DNA of 64,000 nucleotides from Corella eumyota (taxonomy: Eukaryota > Chordata > Ascidiacea > Phlebobranchia > Corellidae). Positions 1-10,909 of this stretch are shown here, one piece after another. The notes beneath the pieces were generated by a model. It was given only the letters and a program-made list of their open reading frames with translations, was not told where the DNA came from and did no database searches. The position numbers were made by a program, and so were the translations under genes. Where the stretch lies: contig OY720098.1 in assembly GCA_963082875.1 (NCBI GenBank), positions 17,546,001 through 17,610,000 of the forward strand, read 5' to 3'. How positions within the stretch are numbered: the stretch's first letter is position 1; each line of letters begins with the position of its first letter.

Positions 1-3000
1 TTATAGTTTAAATATGCTATAAAAGTTAAATTTTTACTTCCTACTAATATACAATAATTTAAAAAAAAATTTTTTTTTTTAAATAATTTAACTTTATTTT
101 GAATTAAAATATTTTTGCAAAAATCAGCTTACCAAATCCCTTATATTGTTTATAATATCATTAGTACGAGCACTGTTTTGGTTGTGTAGTTCATTCTTAT
201 ATATAACACTTGTAAGATTTAATTTAGCTGTGAAGATAGAATTACCTTAAAAATAAAAATAATTTGTTTTTATAATACAATTATGAAAAGTCAGCGTGGT
301 GTAGTGGTCAAAGCATTGGCGTTACTACTAGTTCTTGGGTTCAATCCCCACTACTTTAAGGACCGGCAGAGTGGTGTTGTAGTTAAGAACACTTGCTACA
401 CCACACATGAGGTCGTGGGTTCAATCCCCACTGAGCTCATGCTGTAGTGCCCTTGAGTAAGGCGCTATAAACGATACAAACTCCTGCTAAGCCAACACTT
501 AATCAGCAGTATAATTACCGGGCAATAATATCTCAAACTGCCATAGGCAACTCGAGACTGGGTCGGAGTAGCTTATGTTACTCTATGATTAAGTCGCGCA
601 TTCGACTTTCCCACATCGAGGATAAAGATAGAAACAAAAAAAAAGTGTAAAGTCAACCTTCTTACAACAAAGATTAAGATATATACATAAAAAAAGTAAC
701 AGTTGTTACTCCATGTTTAGGTCGTGAAGTCAACCTTTCTACATCAAGAATAAACCAACATATATTAAAAAAATCTTTATGTCCAGTATCTTAACCACTG
801 TACCAGTCCGTTGATAGCAATACTATAATAAACTTACTTGTTTTGACATAACTCCATGATGTAAATCTTCCAATATTAGCTGGGTTGGATGCTGCAACTC
901 TAAACTCATAATCCGAATTCATTTGTAAATTAGTGATTGTTTTTGTCATCACGAAATCTTCTTCTGTAAAATTGGCTCCATTCATTCTAACCGTTTTACC
1001 TAGAAGTTAAAATATTAAAAGTTAGTTTTAAAAAAAAATAAAAAGTAAGTTTATACCAGTGGTAGAACACATGGCTTAACTACATAAGGTTCTGGGTTCA
1101 ATCCTCACTGCTTCAAAGATGTAGTAGCCTTTAGTAAGGTGCTATTTATAAAATGAACTCCTGGTTAGCCAAAAACCAATTGGCAGATTGTTTTTGGATA
1201 AATATACTTAATAATAAGTCAACTCTAGACTACGATTGGGTTAAATAATTTAACTTTATGTTTAGGCAGAAAAGTCAGCCTTCCCACATCAAAAATTAAT
1301 AAAATAATGATTGTATATAAAAAATTAAAAATATAATTTATAATACTTGTAATTTCTTTAAGTTTTTGAAATTTGTATTCAACAATAAACCAATAGTTAA
1401 GTTCAGGTTTTTTCATTTGTGGAGGTATCTTCCAACTAAGTATAACTGTCTTAGGGTTGACCAATGCTGTTTTAAAACTGGGTGGAGCATCAAAAACTAA
1501 AAAGATTTTAAAATTTGGGTTAAAAATAAAATTGAAAACTGTGGTACTAAATGCTTTTATGCTAAGTACACCAGCCGCAAGGGGTGGTGGTTAGACCACA
1601 TGGCTTTACTACATGAGGTCCTTTTTTTGATTCCCACTGCTCTTATGCTGTAGCGCCTTTGAGTAAACCACAATTTAACAATATGAACTCATGCTAAGCC
1701 AAAACTTAAACAGCAGCTTAATTATCGAGCATTTATAAACAATATTATTCCAAATTGTCAAATGCAACTCAAGACTGGGTTTGCCAAATGCAACTCGAGA
1801 CTTACTCTAAGTTTCAAGGAGAAATAAGAATTGTAAAAATTAAAAAATAGTAGAAATTTCTGATTTTGTTAACTGGCATTAGTAATTTTTATATTTTTAT
1901 ATAATAAGACAAAAAAATTGAACTTACCCAAGCATTTTCTTCCAGTGAGCATATTATAATCAGGACTAACATCAATATTCCCAGTAGGACAAACACACTT
2001 AAACGATCCAATTATGTTTTCACATGGGTTACCTAAACAGTCTTCATTTCGAGATCCACATTCATTTATATCTAAAACAAAATAAAGTAATTAATCTATA
2101 TGCTTTAAATTTCTTTTTGGAGGAAAGTCAACTTCACGACCTTAACATAGAGTAACATCAGTTACCCCTACCCAGTCTCGAGTTGCCTTTGGCAGTTTGG
2201 AATTTTATGAATTATAATTGCTTAATAACTAAGCTGCTGATTAAGTGTTAGTTCAGTGGGATTTTATACTGTTTGTAGCGTCTTACTCAAGAGCACTACA
2301 GCATGAGAGACAGTGGGAAAAAATCAAGGGCACTACAGCATGAGAGACAGTGGAAATTGAACACAGGACAATATGTTGTGAAGCCAAGATCTCTAACCAC
2401 CATGCTGCAAGTTTTTTTATTCTTTACAAAGTAAAAAATAAATGCCACCAAAAATTGAATATTATTTATTTACCTGTTACATTGATAGGATTGATAATTA
2501 CTCCCATTCCTACTTTATCACCAATCAAAATATCTTTAACTTTATTCTGTGTTGAAGCTAGTCTTAATTTTTGTAACAAAGCCGTGCTGAATTCTACATT
2601 AAAAATAAATTATTTTACATTTTGATTCTGAATTCCTAATTAAATCCCCCCAAAAAAATTCAAGACCCAAAATTTTAAATTTTTAAGTCTGTTTTATGTT
2701 ATGTAAAACACTAAAAATACAAAAAAATTAAAACTTTTTAAGGTAATAACAAAACTTTTCTGCATTTATTTAGCCGTAATTATGTCATATTTATATTTAA
2801 ATTTCTAAATTAAAAATTTACTTACGTTTATATTTTTTAAATAAAATAACTTGAACTTTTATATTTCCCCTTCCAGTAAGATCAGATTTTTCAACTTCAA
2901 AATCAGTAAATTCTAAAGCTCGATTATTTTTTAATTTCGAAGTAACCTAAAACATAATGATAACTTTAATTTTTCAATTTTTTTATATAAAAATGCCAAC

Positions 3001-6000
3001 TTCACAGCCTAACCATTTTTATTTATTTTTTTGTATATATCTTTATTCTCGATGTGGGAAAGTCGATTGTGCGACTTAAACATAGAGTAAGATCAGTTAC
3101 TTGGACCCAGTCTCAAGTTGCTGTGATCAGTTTTGGATATTATAGATTATAATTGCCCAGTAATTATACTGCTGATTAAGTGCTGGCTCAGCAGGAGTTT
3201 ATGAATTCTTTTCTATAAATTTATTATTTTAATATTTTTTACCACTTGGCTAATGTTACGATGCGCTTCTTGTCGAACAGCTTGATAATTATTTATTGGT
3301 CTCGTAAGGTTCACGTTGAATGTCAACATGAAAGTATCACACACTATAAAATTAAAAATAATATATTTGTTTTTTTTAATTTTTATTTTCGCTGTTGAAA
3401 GGTCGACTTTACGACCTAAACATAGAGTAACATCAGTTACCCCAAACCAGTCTCGAGTTGTTTTTGGCGGTTTAAGATATCAACAATTGAGATCGCCAAT
3501 AATTATGCTGCTAATTAAGTGTTGGCTTAGCAGGAATTCATATTGTTTATAACAACTTACTTAAAGTTAAGCATGGGAGCAGTGGGAATCAAACCCACAA
3601 CGTGTATTAAAACCAAGTGTTCAAACCACACAACTGACCACGCTGTCAGTTTATTTCTATACATACCAACATTTAAAAAAAAAAAATTTTAATTTTAAAT
3701 TTTATTAACTTGAGTTTTATTTACTTACCAGTCCAAATAGGTTTCCAATCTGACCAAGTTCCTGGTGAAATATCAGTCATTGCCCTAACTCGAAATTGAT
3801 GAAGTGAATTTGGTTTAAGATTATCGATATATTCTTCCATGATATAATCATAACTAAAAAAATTTAAAATTGTTAGAATTTAAACGGATAGAAATGGCCT
3901 AGTCTTAGGTTAAGTGGCCCTTACGTTTTTTTATATGATTTAGTACAGTAGTTTGCCTGTTTATTAAACTAATGATCACTGGCAGCGTGGTGTAGTGGTT
4001 AGAACACTTCACTACATGAGGTCCTAAGTTTCATTCCCACTGCTCTTATGCTATAGCGCTCTTGAGTAAGGCGCTATAAACACTATAAACTCCTACTGAG
4101 CTAACACTTGATCAGCAGCCTAATTATCGGGTAATTATAATCTATAATACCCCAAACTGCCAAAGGCAACTCGAGACTGGGTTGGGGTAACGAATGTTAT
4201 TCTATGTTTAGATCCTAAAGTTAACCTTTCCACATCAAGGATAAATATATATAAAAAAATATGTATACATTTAACTTTAAAGCAACTTACTTTCCAAAAT
4301 CCAAGTATTCAGTGGGTGATTTCTCCCCAGATAGAGTTTGCCATTCCAATTCATATCCATCAACTTTACCTACTTTCTTATCAGGAGATCCAAACACGAC
4401 ATGAACTGTTGTCGGGTTGATTACATCTAGGTTAAAACCGGAAGGCGGGCCTGTTAAAATAGTAAAATTTAAATAATTAATAAAACAATAAAAATTTTGC
4501 AGTAGTTTTTTTTGTTTTTTTTTTTACATTTATTTATTCTCGATGTGGGAAGGTTGACTTCACGACCTAAACATAAAGTGACAATAGTAACCCCAATCCA
4601 GTCTCAAGTTGACTTTGGCAGTTTAAAATAGTATAGATTATAATTGTCCTATAACGTAGATCCTGATTAATTGTTGGCTTAGCAGGAGTTTATACCAATT
4701 ATAGTGCCTTACTCAAGGGTTCTACAGCATGGGTGCAGTGGAGATCAAACCCAGGACCTCATGTAGTGAAGCCAAGTGTTTAGTTTGAATGCATTTAACA
4801 ATAATAATGGTAAAACCACATTTAAAATAAAGCTGTAAAGTTGGCCTTTTTACATTAAAGATAAAGCAGTTAAAAGTAACCAAAACTGTTTTTATCAAGA
4901 ACAATAAAATTACATTAAAATCAACTTACTAGTATTGGGAACACATCTTCTTCCAGGAAAGTAGTGACTTGTGACACCAGTGTCCACAAATCCTTCCTTA
5001 CATTTACATCTAAACGAACCAAACTGATTTTTACATGTTGCTTTCGAATCACAATTCTGTAAGCTGGTTCCACAAAAAAGAACATCTAAAAATATTAAGT
5101 TAAAAAATTAATTAAATATTTTTAATTTTTTGAAAAATGTGATGTTGTAATAGACCAGCAGCAGAGTGTAGTTGTCAAAACACTTGGCTTCACTACATGA
5201 GGTCTTTGGTTTGATCCCAACTGCTTTATGCTGTAGCTTCCTTAGGTAAGGTGCTATAAATAATATGAGATCGTGCTGAGCCAACACTTAATCAGCAGCA
5301 TAATTTGCGGGCATTTATAATCTATAATATCCAAAACTGCCAAAGGCAACTCGAGACTTGGTCGTGGTAACTGATAATACTATATGTTAAGATCATGAAA
5401 TCGACCCTCCACATCAAAGATAAATAATAGAAAAAAAATTAAAATATTTTTGCTACAAAGATGTAAAAACAATATGACTATGTATATACAATAAGTGTTA
5501 GGTTTACAGTTAGGCCTTATATTAATTACCATGTGTTTTAATATCATTAGTGTAGCTTGTGATCTCTCTTGCATGGTTAGTATAGAACATATGTTGGATT
5601 GCATCACTTGTTAACTCAACATGAGAATCAAAAAATATCTCATAATATGCCTGTAAAAAATAAATATATTTTGTAAATTTAAAACTGTAACATTAAAGTT
5701 TCAATTGTAGTTTATGTTAAGCTTGAAAAAACATTTTTTTTAAGTTATAGAAAACTACCATTTTTTACCTTGTCATAGAGCTACATCATTTGCATATAAT
5801 TATCCTTAAATTATAAAAAAAGTATTACCTAATTTTTATATCTATGGTAAAAAAACTCATTTTACAATATTAATATTACTTAATCAAATAATTAGAAATT
5901 TTTAGCTTTTTATTTAAAGAAACCTTACCCTTATAAATGTATCTACTTGCATAGAAGTTGAATTTAAGAAATTTGCCCCAATATAAGAAGTAGGTAGTAA

Positions 6001-8192
6001 TCTTCGTAACTGTATCACAAAAATTAAAAACATAAAAAATATGCATACTACAAAAACTTTACAAAACCAAGTTTATGGCACATTTTTTAAGCTTTGCCTT
6101 TTATGATTTGTTTTTACATAATTTGGAAATGGTGTATAAAACTATAAAATAATTATTTGCACTAATTAAGTCATAAATTTTTTATAACTTGCATCTCTTT
6201 GAAAAGTTACTTTTTCTTCCAATGGTAAAACTGATTCTATCACAAAAGTTTTTAAATCTAAAAAAAAATTGAAAAAGGGTTACAATTTTTTTTATATTTA
6301 TTTAGTTTTAATGTGGGAAGGTCGACTTTACAACCTAAACATAGAGTAACATCAGTTACCCGAACCCAGTCTCAAATTGCCTTTGGCAGATTAGGGTAAT
6401 GTATGCTAAAATTGCGTTACAATTAAGCTGCTGATTAAGTGCTGGCTTAGCAGGAGTACATATCGTTTATAGCGCCTTTACTCAAGAGCACTACAGCATG
6501 ATAGCAGCAGGGTTGAACCCGGAAATATATTTTTATTTATGATAAACCAAAAATATAAAAATTTACAAATATTATTCTTTACCAAGACTTATTGTTGTCC
6601 ATTTTGTAAAGTTTCCAATATGCTTCGAATTCTGTGCAGCAATTCGAATAAGAAAAACGTGGTGAGGATCTAAATCTTTCAATAAATAATAACTTGCAGG
6701 TGCTGGTATATCTATCTAAAAATTTAAATTTAAGTTTTAAAAAAAGGTAGGTTATGATTTTTTTTAGAATTTATTTGGTTTTGATTTAAAAAAATTTTTT
6801 TGAACTTACAGTTTTTGTTCTTCTATCTTTATATCCGTATTCCAATACATAATTAGTTATTTCTCCGTTTGGTATAAGTGGTTCGACCCATCTTACTCTG
6901 AATGCTGTCCTTAATCTTGCATAGATGGTTAAGTTTCTAGGTGGACCGGCAACTATTAAAACGTACAAAGAAATCACATTTTTTAAAACACTTTTTTTTA
7001 CTACTTTTAATGTCCATAATTATAGGTAGGCTATAGTTATTAAAGAGACATTAAAACAAAAAGCCTTTTCCATACTTCCTTCTTCAGTTTTTTCCTCACA
7101 TTCCAATAAAAGTTTTTCAAACTCAAAAGTTGAATTGTATTTCGCAAGTGTTGCATTGTTAACTAACGCGCGCACAGCAATGCTGTAAGTTGTAACACTA
7201 TCCAATCTCTTTAACTTGTAACCGATTTTATCTGGCTCGAGTACGCGTTTGCTAATAACATTTGGCACTAAAAATATCACGTGTTATTAGTAGTAGGTAT
7301 ATATACAAACCCCATTATTTTAAACTGTGTAGCGTTATATGTTTACCTGTATTATTCTGTATAAAGTCTTCGTAACTATATTCTCCAAAACTGTTAAAGT
7401 TTTCTTTTGTGAAATCTCTAAAGGATGCGTCATCACTCTGAATTGCATAGTTGCATTATTACTCTATTATTTATATGCTTTTACATCTATAATAAGTTAT
7501 TAATTACTTTTTAATAAGATAAATTAAATTTATAGAAATATAAAAAATCAGTAGCCTTAGGCAACGTAAGACTGGCATGGCGTTACAATTGTTATACTAT
7601 GTTCAGGCAATTAAGTCGACCTTTCCACAAGGATAAAGATATATTTAAATACATAATTGTATCAAAAGCCAATTTTAAATACATTTACCTGTTCGACCAC
7701 ATTTTGATCCAAAATTTCGTTTCGCAGATCATTTTTAAACCACGTTACTATATAACTCTCAATGGGAAAGATCTGAAAATTGAATTTAAAACAGGCATTT
7801 AATAATACTGATTAATACGGTTGTACTATTTTTTACAAACGTAAAACACAAGTATTTTTTTAATAACTTACGTTTGGCACAGCGTTAGTTGTTTGATTGT
7901 TGATAACTTTTGGTGGAACATAATCTTTCAGCATAACATAGTCCTTAATATCAGGTGTAGCCGTCCATGATACTTGTATAACGTTGTCAGTTGCTTTGCA
8001 TTGAATGGATGTTAACGAGTAGGTATCACCTGTAAATATGTACAAGTTAAAACATTAAATATATTTTTATATTATTTATTTTATCGTTTTAAAACAAAAA
8101 TGATACTAAAATTTATTTCTGATATTATTATTTTTACCTGAAGTTATATGAAGAATATAAAATAGAGTAATAAGTTTGGCAATGAAATACAT
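1..8192 (-). CDS. Modular FN3-SEA-EGF extracellular protein, 5' part (3' end outside window)
   Basis: Twenty coding exons on the minus strand: 8138-8192, 7872-8029, 7689-7772, 7347-7437, 7076-7267, 6810-6952, 6583-6715, 6211-6257, 5929-6009, 5530-5650, 4930-5085, 4291-4450, 3729-3853, 3243-3343, 2826-2946, 2474-2593, 1928-2071, 1347-1496, 838-999, 133-245. All junctions are GT/AG and phases agree, giving 819 codons before the left edge. Exon 1 encodes a hydrophobic signal peptide starting MYFIAKLITLFYIL. Exons 2-5 look like an FN3-type domain. A block then repeats: FN3 (two exons), SEA-like (three exons), EGF (one exon), at 6952-4930 and 4450-1928, starting again at 1496. The EGF exons hold six cysteines, and the second opens with DINEC, as in calcium-binding EGF domains. 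The family suggests a secreted or cell-surface adhesion-type protein; a transmembrane segment could lie off-window. I do not recognise a named orthologue. The exon 8 donor (AAA|GTAACT) is the least certain junction. SINE copies or fragments occupy most of the larger introns. Confidence 0.85.
290..360 (+). mobile_element. SINE head fragment
   Basis: Only the tRNA-like head is present (GCGTGGTGTAGTGGT then GGGTTCAATCCCCACT, the B-box region). It abuts the next, fuller copy. Confidence 0.75.
361..642 (+). mobile_element. tRNA-derived SINE (Cics-1-like), near full length
   Basis: Good reference copy. It has a tRNA-like head with an A-box-like GTGTTGTAGT and a B box GGGTTCAATCC. A conserved body follows, containing TGAGTAAGGCGCTATAAAC and CTCGAGACTGGGTC. 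The tail ends in CCCACATCGAGGATAAAGAT plus an A-rich run. It lies in the last visible intron of the FN3-SEA-EGF gene. The Cics-1 assignment is from memory of the Ciona literature. Confidence 0.85.
643..760 (+). mobile_element. SINE tail fragments
   Basis: Two stacked copies of the SINE 3' tail (TTACTCCATGTTTAGGTCGT and a GTCAACCTTC block) follow the full copy, suggesting nested or successive insertions. Confidence 0.6.
1057..1300 (+). mobile_element. SINE, diverged
   Basis: Head (CCAGTGGTAGAACACATGG), B box GGGTTCAATCC and a decayed body and tail can be followed in an intron of the FN3-SEA-EGF gene. Confidence 0.7.
1570..1825 (+). mobile_element. SINE, diverged
   Basis: Head, GCTGTAGCGCC body and AACTCGAGACT segment present. 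The tail is missing and a short segment around GGCAACTC is repeated. Confidence 0.7.
2120..2405 (-). mobile_element. SINE, inverted
   Basis: Reverse complement of the same element: tail GACCTTAACATAGAGTAAC first, then CAGTCTCGAGTTGCC, then the head. A short internal duplication (CAAGRGCACTACAGCATGAG) lies near 2285-2345. Confidence 0.75.
3036..3205 (-). mobile_element. SINE 3' half, inverted
   Basis: Tail CTCGATGTGGGAAAGTCG and body to the GTGCTGGCTCAGCAGGAG block. The tRNA-like head is absent. Confidence 0.7.
3393..3650 (-). mobile_element. SINE, inverted
   Basis: Full-order inverted copy ending in the tRNA-like head (CCACGCTGTCAG), within an intron of the FN3-SEA-EGF gene. Confidence 0.75.
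3978..4255 (+). mobile_element. SINE, near full length
   Basis: Starts GGCAGCGTGGTGTAGTGGTT and ends in the CCACATCAAGGATAAAT tail plus A-rich run. The B box is degraded (GTTTCATTCCC). Confidence 0.8.
4527..4783 (-). mobile_element. SINE, inverted
   Basis: Tail CTCGATGTGGGAAGGTTGAC through body to the B-box region; the extreme head is missing. Confidence 0.75.
5153..5432 (+). mobile_element. SINE, near full length
   Basis: Head CAGCAGAGTGTAGTTGTC, B-box region, body and tail are all recognisable. It lies in an intron between the SEA and EGF exons. Confidence 0.75.
6290..6520 (-). mobile_element. SINE, inverted, head lost
   Basis: Tail and body (AATGTGGGAAGGTCGAC, CATAGAGTAACATCAG, GCTGGCTTAGCAGGAG) present; truncated before the tRNA-like A box. 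Confidence 0.7.
7548..7648 (+). mobile_element. SINE 3' fragment
   Basis: About 100 bp of the SINE 3' end (AGGCAACGTAAGACTGG to CCACAAGGATAAAGATATAT). It is the last clear SINE before the 18 kb SINE-free domain around the homeobox gene. Confidence 0.6.
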
Positions 8193-10049
8193 ACTACTTG
8201 TTGTTTTAGCGTCAGATAAATATCAATTTATATAAAATCTTATTTATACTGTGCTTTTATAATGTATCGCTTTCCAAAAAAGTCCTTCTAAAAATAAGTT
8301 TTTATTGATTTTTCACATTTAATAAACCAATAATAAAGTTAATTTTTATACAGTCTATTAGTTAATTATTATAGTCTAATATTTACAAAAACATATATAT
8401 CTCTTACTTTTACTTTATTTACATGCTATAGTATTTTAAATTGCAATTGTAAAACTAAATTTCAGATATAGGTAAACCGAAGAAAACACGTATTATGTCT
8501 CAAATATAGTTTATAAGGCAAAACAGTGTCGTTTTTATACATCGCCCGCAGCATTAGTAATTCGTAGTGACGTTTTTTGATTTATTTAACTCAATAACTT
8601 TCAAATGACCTGTCCAATTTTACTGAACTTGTTTGATAATTACAGCTTGGATATTTGGTATTTAATATACACTTGAAAATTATTAAATAATTGGTACGTG
8701 TAATAGATATTACGCTATTAACTACAGCTGGTTAAAATTGCGTAAGAAATTGTAGTTTTTTTTCTGCTGCGAAGAACCGGTTTTTGGTTATTTAAATTTA
8801 ATTCGTACTGAAAATATATAAATTTCACTTTTGTTTTATCAAAATAGTCTTAGAATATATCGCTATTTAAAATGTAAAAAGATATCTTTTTTTAAAAAAC
8901 TGTTTAAAAAATTGTTAAAAAAATTTCAAAAAAATTGATTGTTACATTTTGAGTTGGTCTACCTTTTTAAAAAAAATTTCAAATAGTTTAACATAAATTT
9001 AAAGGTGTCGGGTAATTATTACTCGATATTAATACTATTTACACTGTATGTTAGAATAGTTGTAATTATGCCATTGTCTATTAAATGTTGTCATAATATT
9101 ATTTTACCGCATTTGTGTGGTTGTTATAAAAAAAATAATTGTTTTGTTAATTAAACAAATTAAGTAGTACAATTAAACTTTAATAACAACATGTATTTAT
9201 TTTTATATGACAAACGTAAATAAAATGTTTAATTACATTACATTTATTTTAATAAATTAGTTTAAATTTTTATTTATTTTACGATTTGAAAAATGTTTTT
9301 TTATCGCCGTTAGATGACAGCAAAGATCTAGTTACAGGCAAAACCCAATGCTTTAAAGTTTAATAAAATTGGTTTAAAATTATATAGTAGCAAACGACAC
9401 TTAAAACTAAATTTTATTTTCATAATTTAAAAGGTATTTTTACATTTTTACCACTACAGCATTCTTTATCAAATACATATTTGTTTTTGTACCAATCAAA
9501 TTCAATAATATTTTTCAAAATTGGTTGCAATCAAAGATAAAAAACAAGTGAGTTTCGTGATTTTAATTTAATTGCTAACTACCTAATCTCCGTGTGTCAA
9601 TATGTAAGCTGTATAAGGTTGGGATAAATCTAAGTGCTGCAATTGAAATTTAGCTGACGCTTTGGTTAAATTCAGGTAAAAGAAACTTAAATAAAGCAGG
9701 ATTCGGCGGTTTTCTTAAGGGCTTTCAAATAAGGGCGGCTCGACCGTCAAGACAGCTTCTTGGCGATCTTGATTGAGAAATAAATGAATATCTAGATGAG
9801 TCACACACGGGCAAAAACATAAGCGTGATATGTTCGAGCCCGAGGGTAAGATATATGATTCAGTTGGCCGATACATACGACTTGATCCACGCAATTTAAT
9901 GGGTGGCTTCAAGCCAGCGAAATTAAGGCAATAAACGATTGATCGGGCTAATTAGTGAGTGTTTGATCGTGTTCTCGCCAATGAAACAAACTCAACACGG
10001 CGCCGAAACAAGGTAAGCTCGTGTATTGCAACTTCCTCTGATGCCACAT

Positions 10050-10101
10050 CCTCCGCGGAGGTCACTCGAGGCCGTTGCCTACGTCAGAGGCTATGACGTC
10101 A
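10050..10101. promoter_or_regulatory. GC palindrome and CRE-like site
   Basis: A perfect 12-bp palindrome CCTCCGCGGAGG at 10050-10061 is followed 32 bp later by TGACGTCA at 10094-10101, the full palindromic CRE bound by CREB/ATF proteins. Both lie in a GC-richer island about 6 kb upstream of the homeobox gene. Function is inferred. Confidence 0.35.
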
Positions 10102-10853
10102 CGCGATTTTTGTAAGTACGACAGCCGATGACGAAGCAAAATGTCTAAAGTGTGTTGTTGTCGATATTGAAGTAGCCAAATCTGTAAAAGGTTGTATTTT
10201 TAGAATTGTGTGTTTTGTTATCTGATGTTGATTCGCAAGTTAAAAATAAACTTAAAAAAACAATATTTAAAAAATAAAAAAAAAACTTTAAAAATAACGC
10301 TAGTTTAGAAAAATTGTAAAATTCGGTAGTAGTCCAATGAATACACATGCCTTAATAATTAATTTTCTACTTGAAACAGCAAACATCAATCACTAGAAAA
10401 CGTTTCTATTGTGGCATATATATAACCACACTTTTATTCTCTCTTTCGATTTTGAGCCAACGTTGAAGCTGTACGCCTTTGTTAGGCTATATGTTTGTTT
10501 ATTTATATGTTTACAACTTCACAGTTCGAGGTCTTAATGAAGCCGCACGTCGAAAATGTCGATGATTGATTTAAGAAAATTGAGATTCGAACCACGGCGA
10601 TTTTGGTCGCTTGTTCGCCGTGCTGTAGTGTCAAGTTTTCGGCCACTTTTAGAAGCCAAGCAGAGTGTCTTAAGTTACTTTTGGACTCTTGGTATACGAC
10701 AATGCTTGACGGTATATGATTTTTCAAAAATAAACAAGACAATATCGTTTCTGTTTTATCTTTCCGAAGCCCCCCGGCTACAAGTAGAGACAGCAACGCC
10801 CGAACGGCCTTGTCTCATCGCTTGGCGGCAACAGAAAAAAGTCGCCAGCCTAT

Positions 10854-10909
10854 AGCGAATTTCTCGTGTGTACGAGTATATGTGAGAACCCTCACATAGC
10901 AAATTCGCT
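10854..10909. ncRNA. Candidate three-way-junction stem element
   Basis: Nested perfect inverted repeats. The outer stem AGCGAATTT (10854-10862) pairs with AAATTCGCT (10901-10909). Inside it are a 5-bp hairpin CTCGT-gtgt-ACGAG (10863-10876) and an 8-bp hairpin TATGTGAG-aacc-CTCACATA (10879-10898). The two inner hairpins fill almost the whole interior, giving a compact cloverleaf-like fold on either strand. It matches no RNA family I know. It may be a structured RNA, a DNA cruciform or chance. Confidence 0.35.

Noticed and set aside
361-430. A true tRNA gene at the SINE head
   Set aside because: The A and B boxes are present, but the acceptor and anticodon stems do not pair, and the same sequence is dispersed with a SINE body and tail.
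10503-10855. Overlapping open frames on both strands upstream of Dll
   Set aside because: No family resemblance, low-complexity absent but no splice context, and frames open on both strands as expected in a GC-richer island. Not called as genes.
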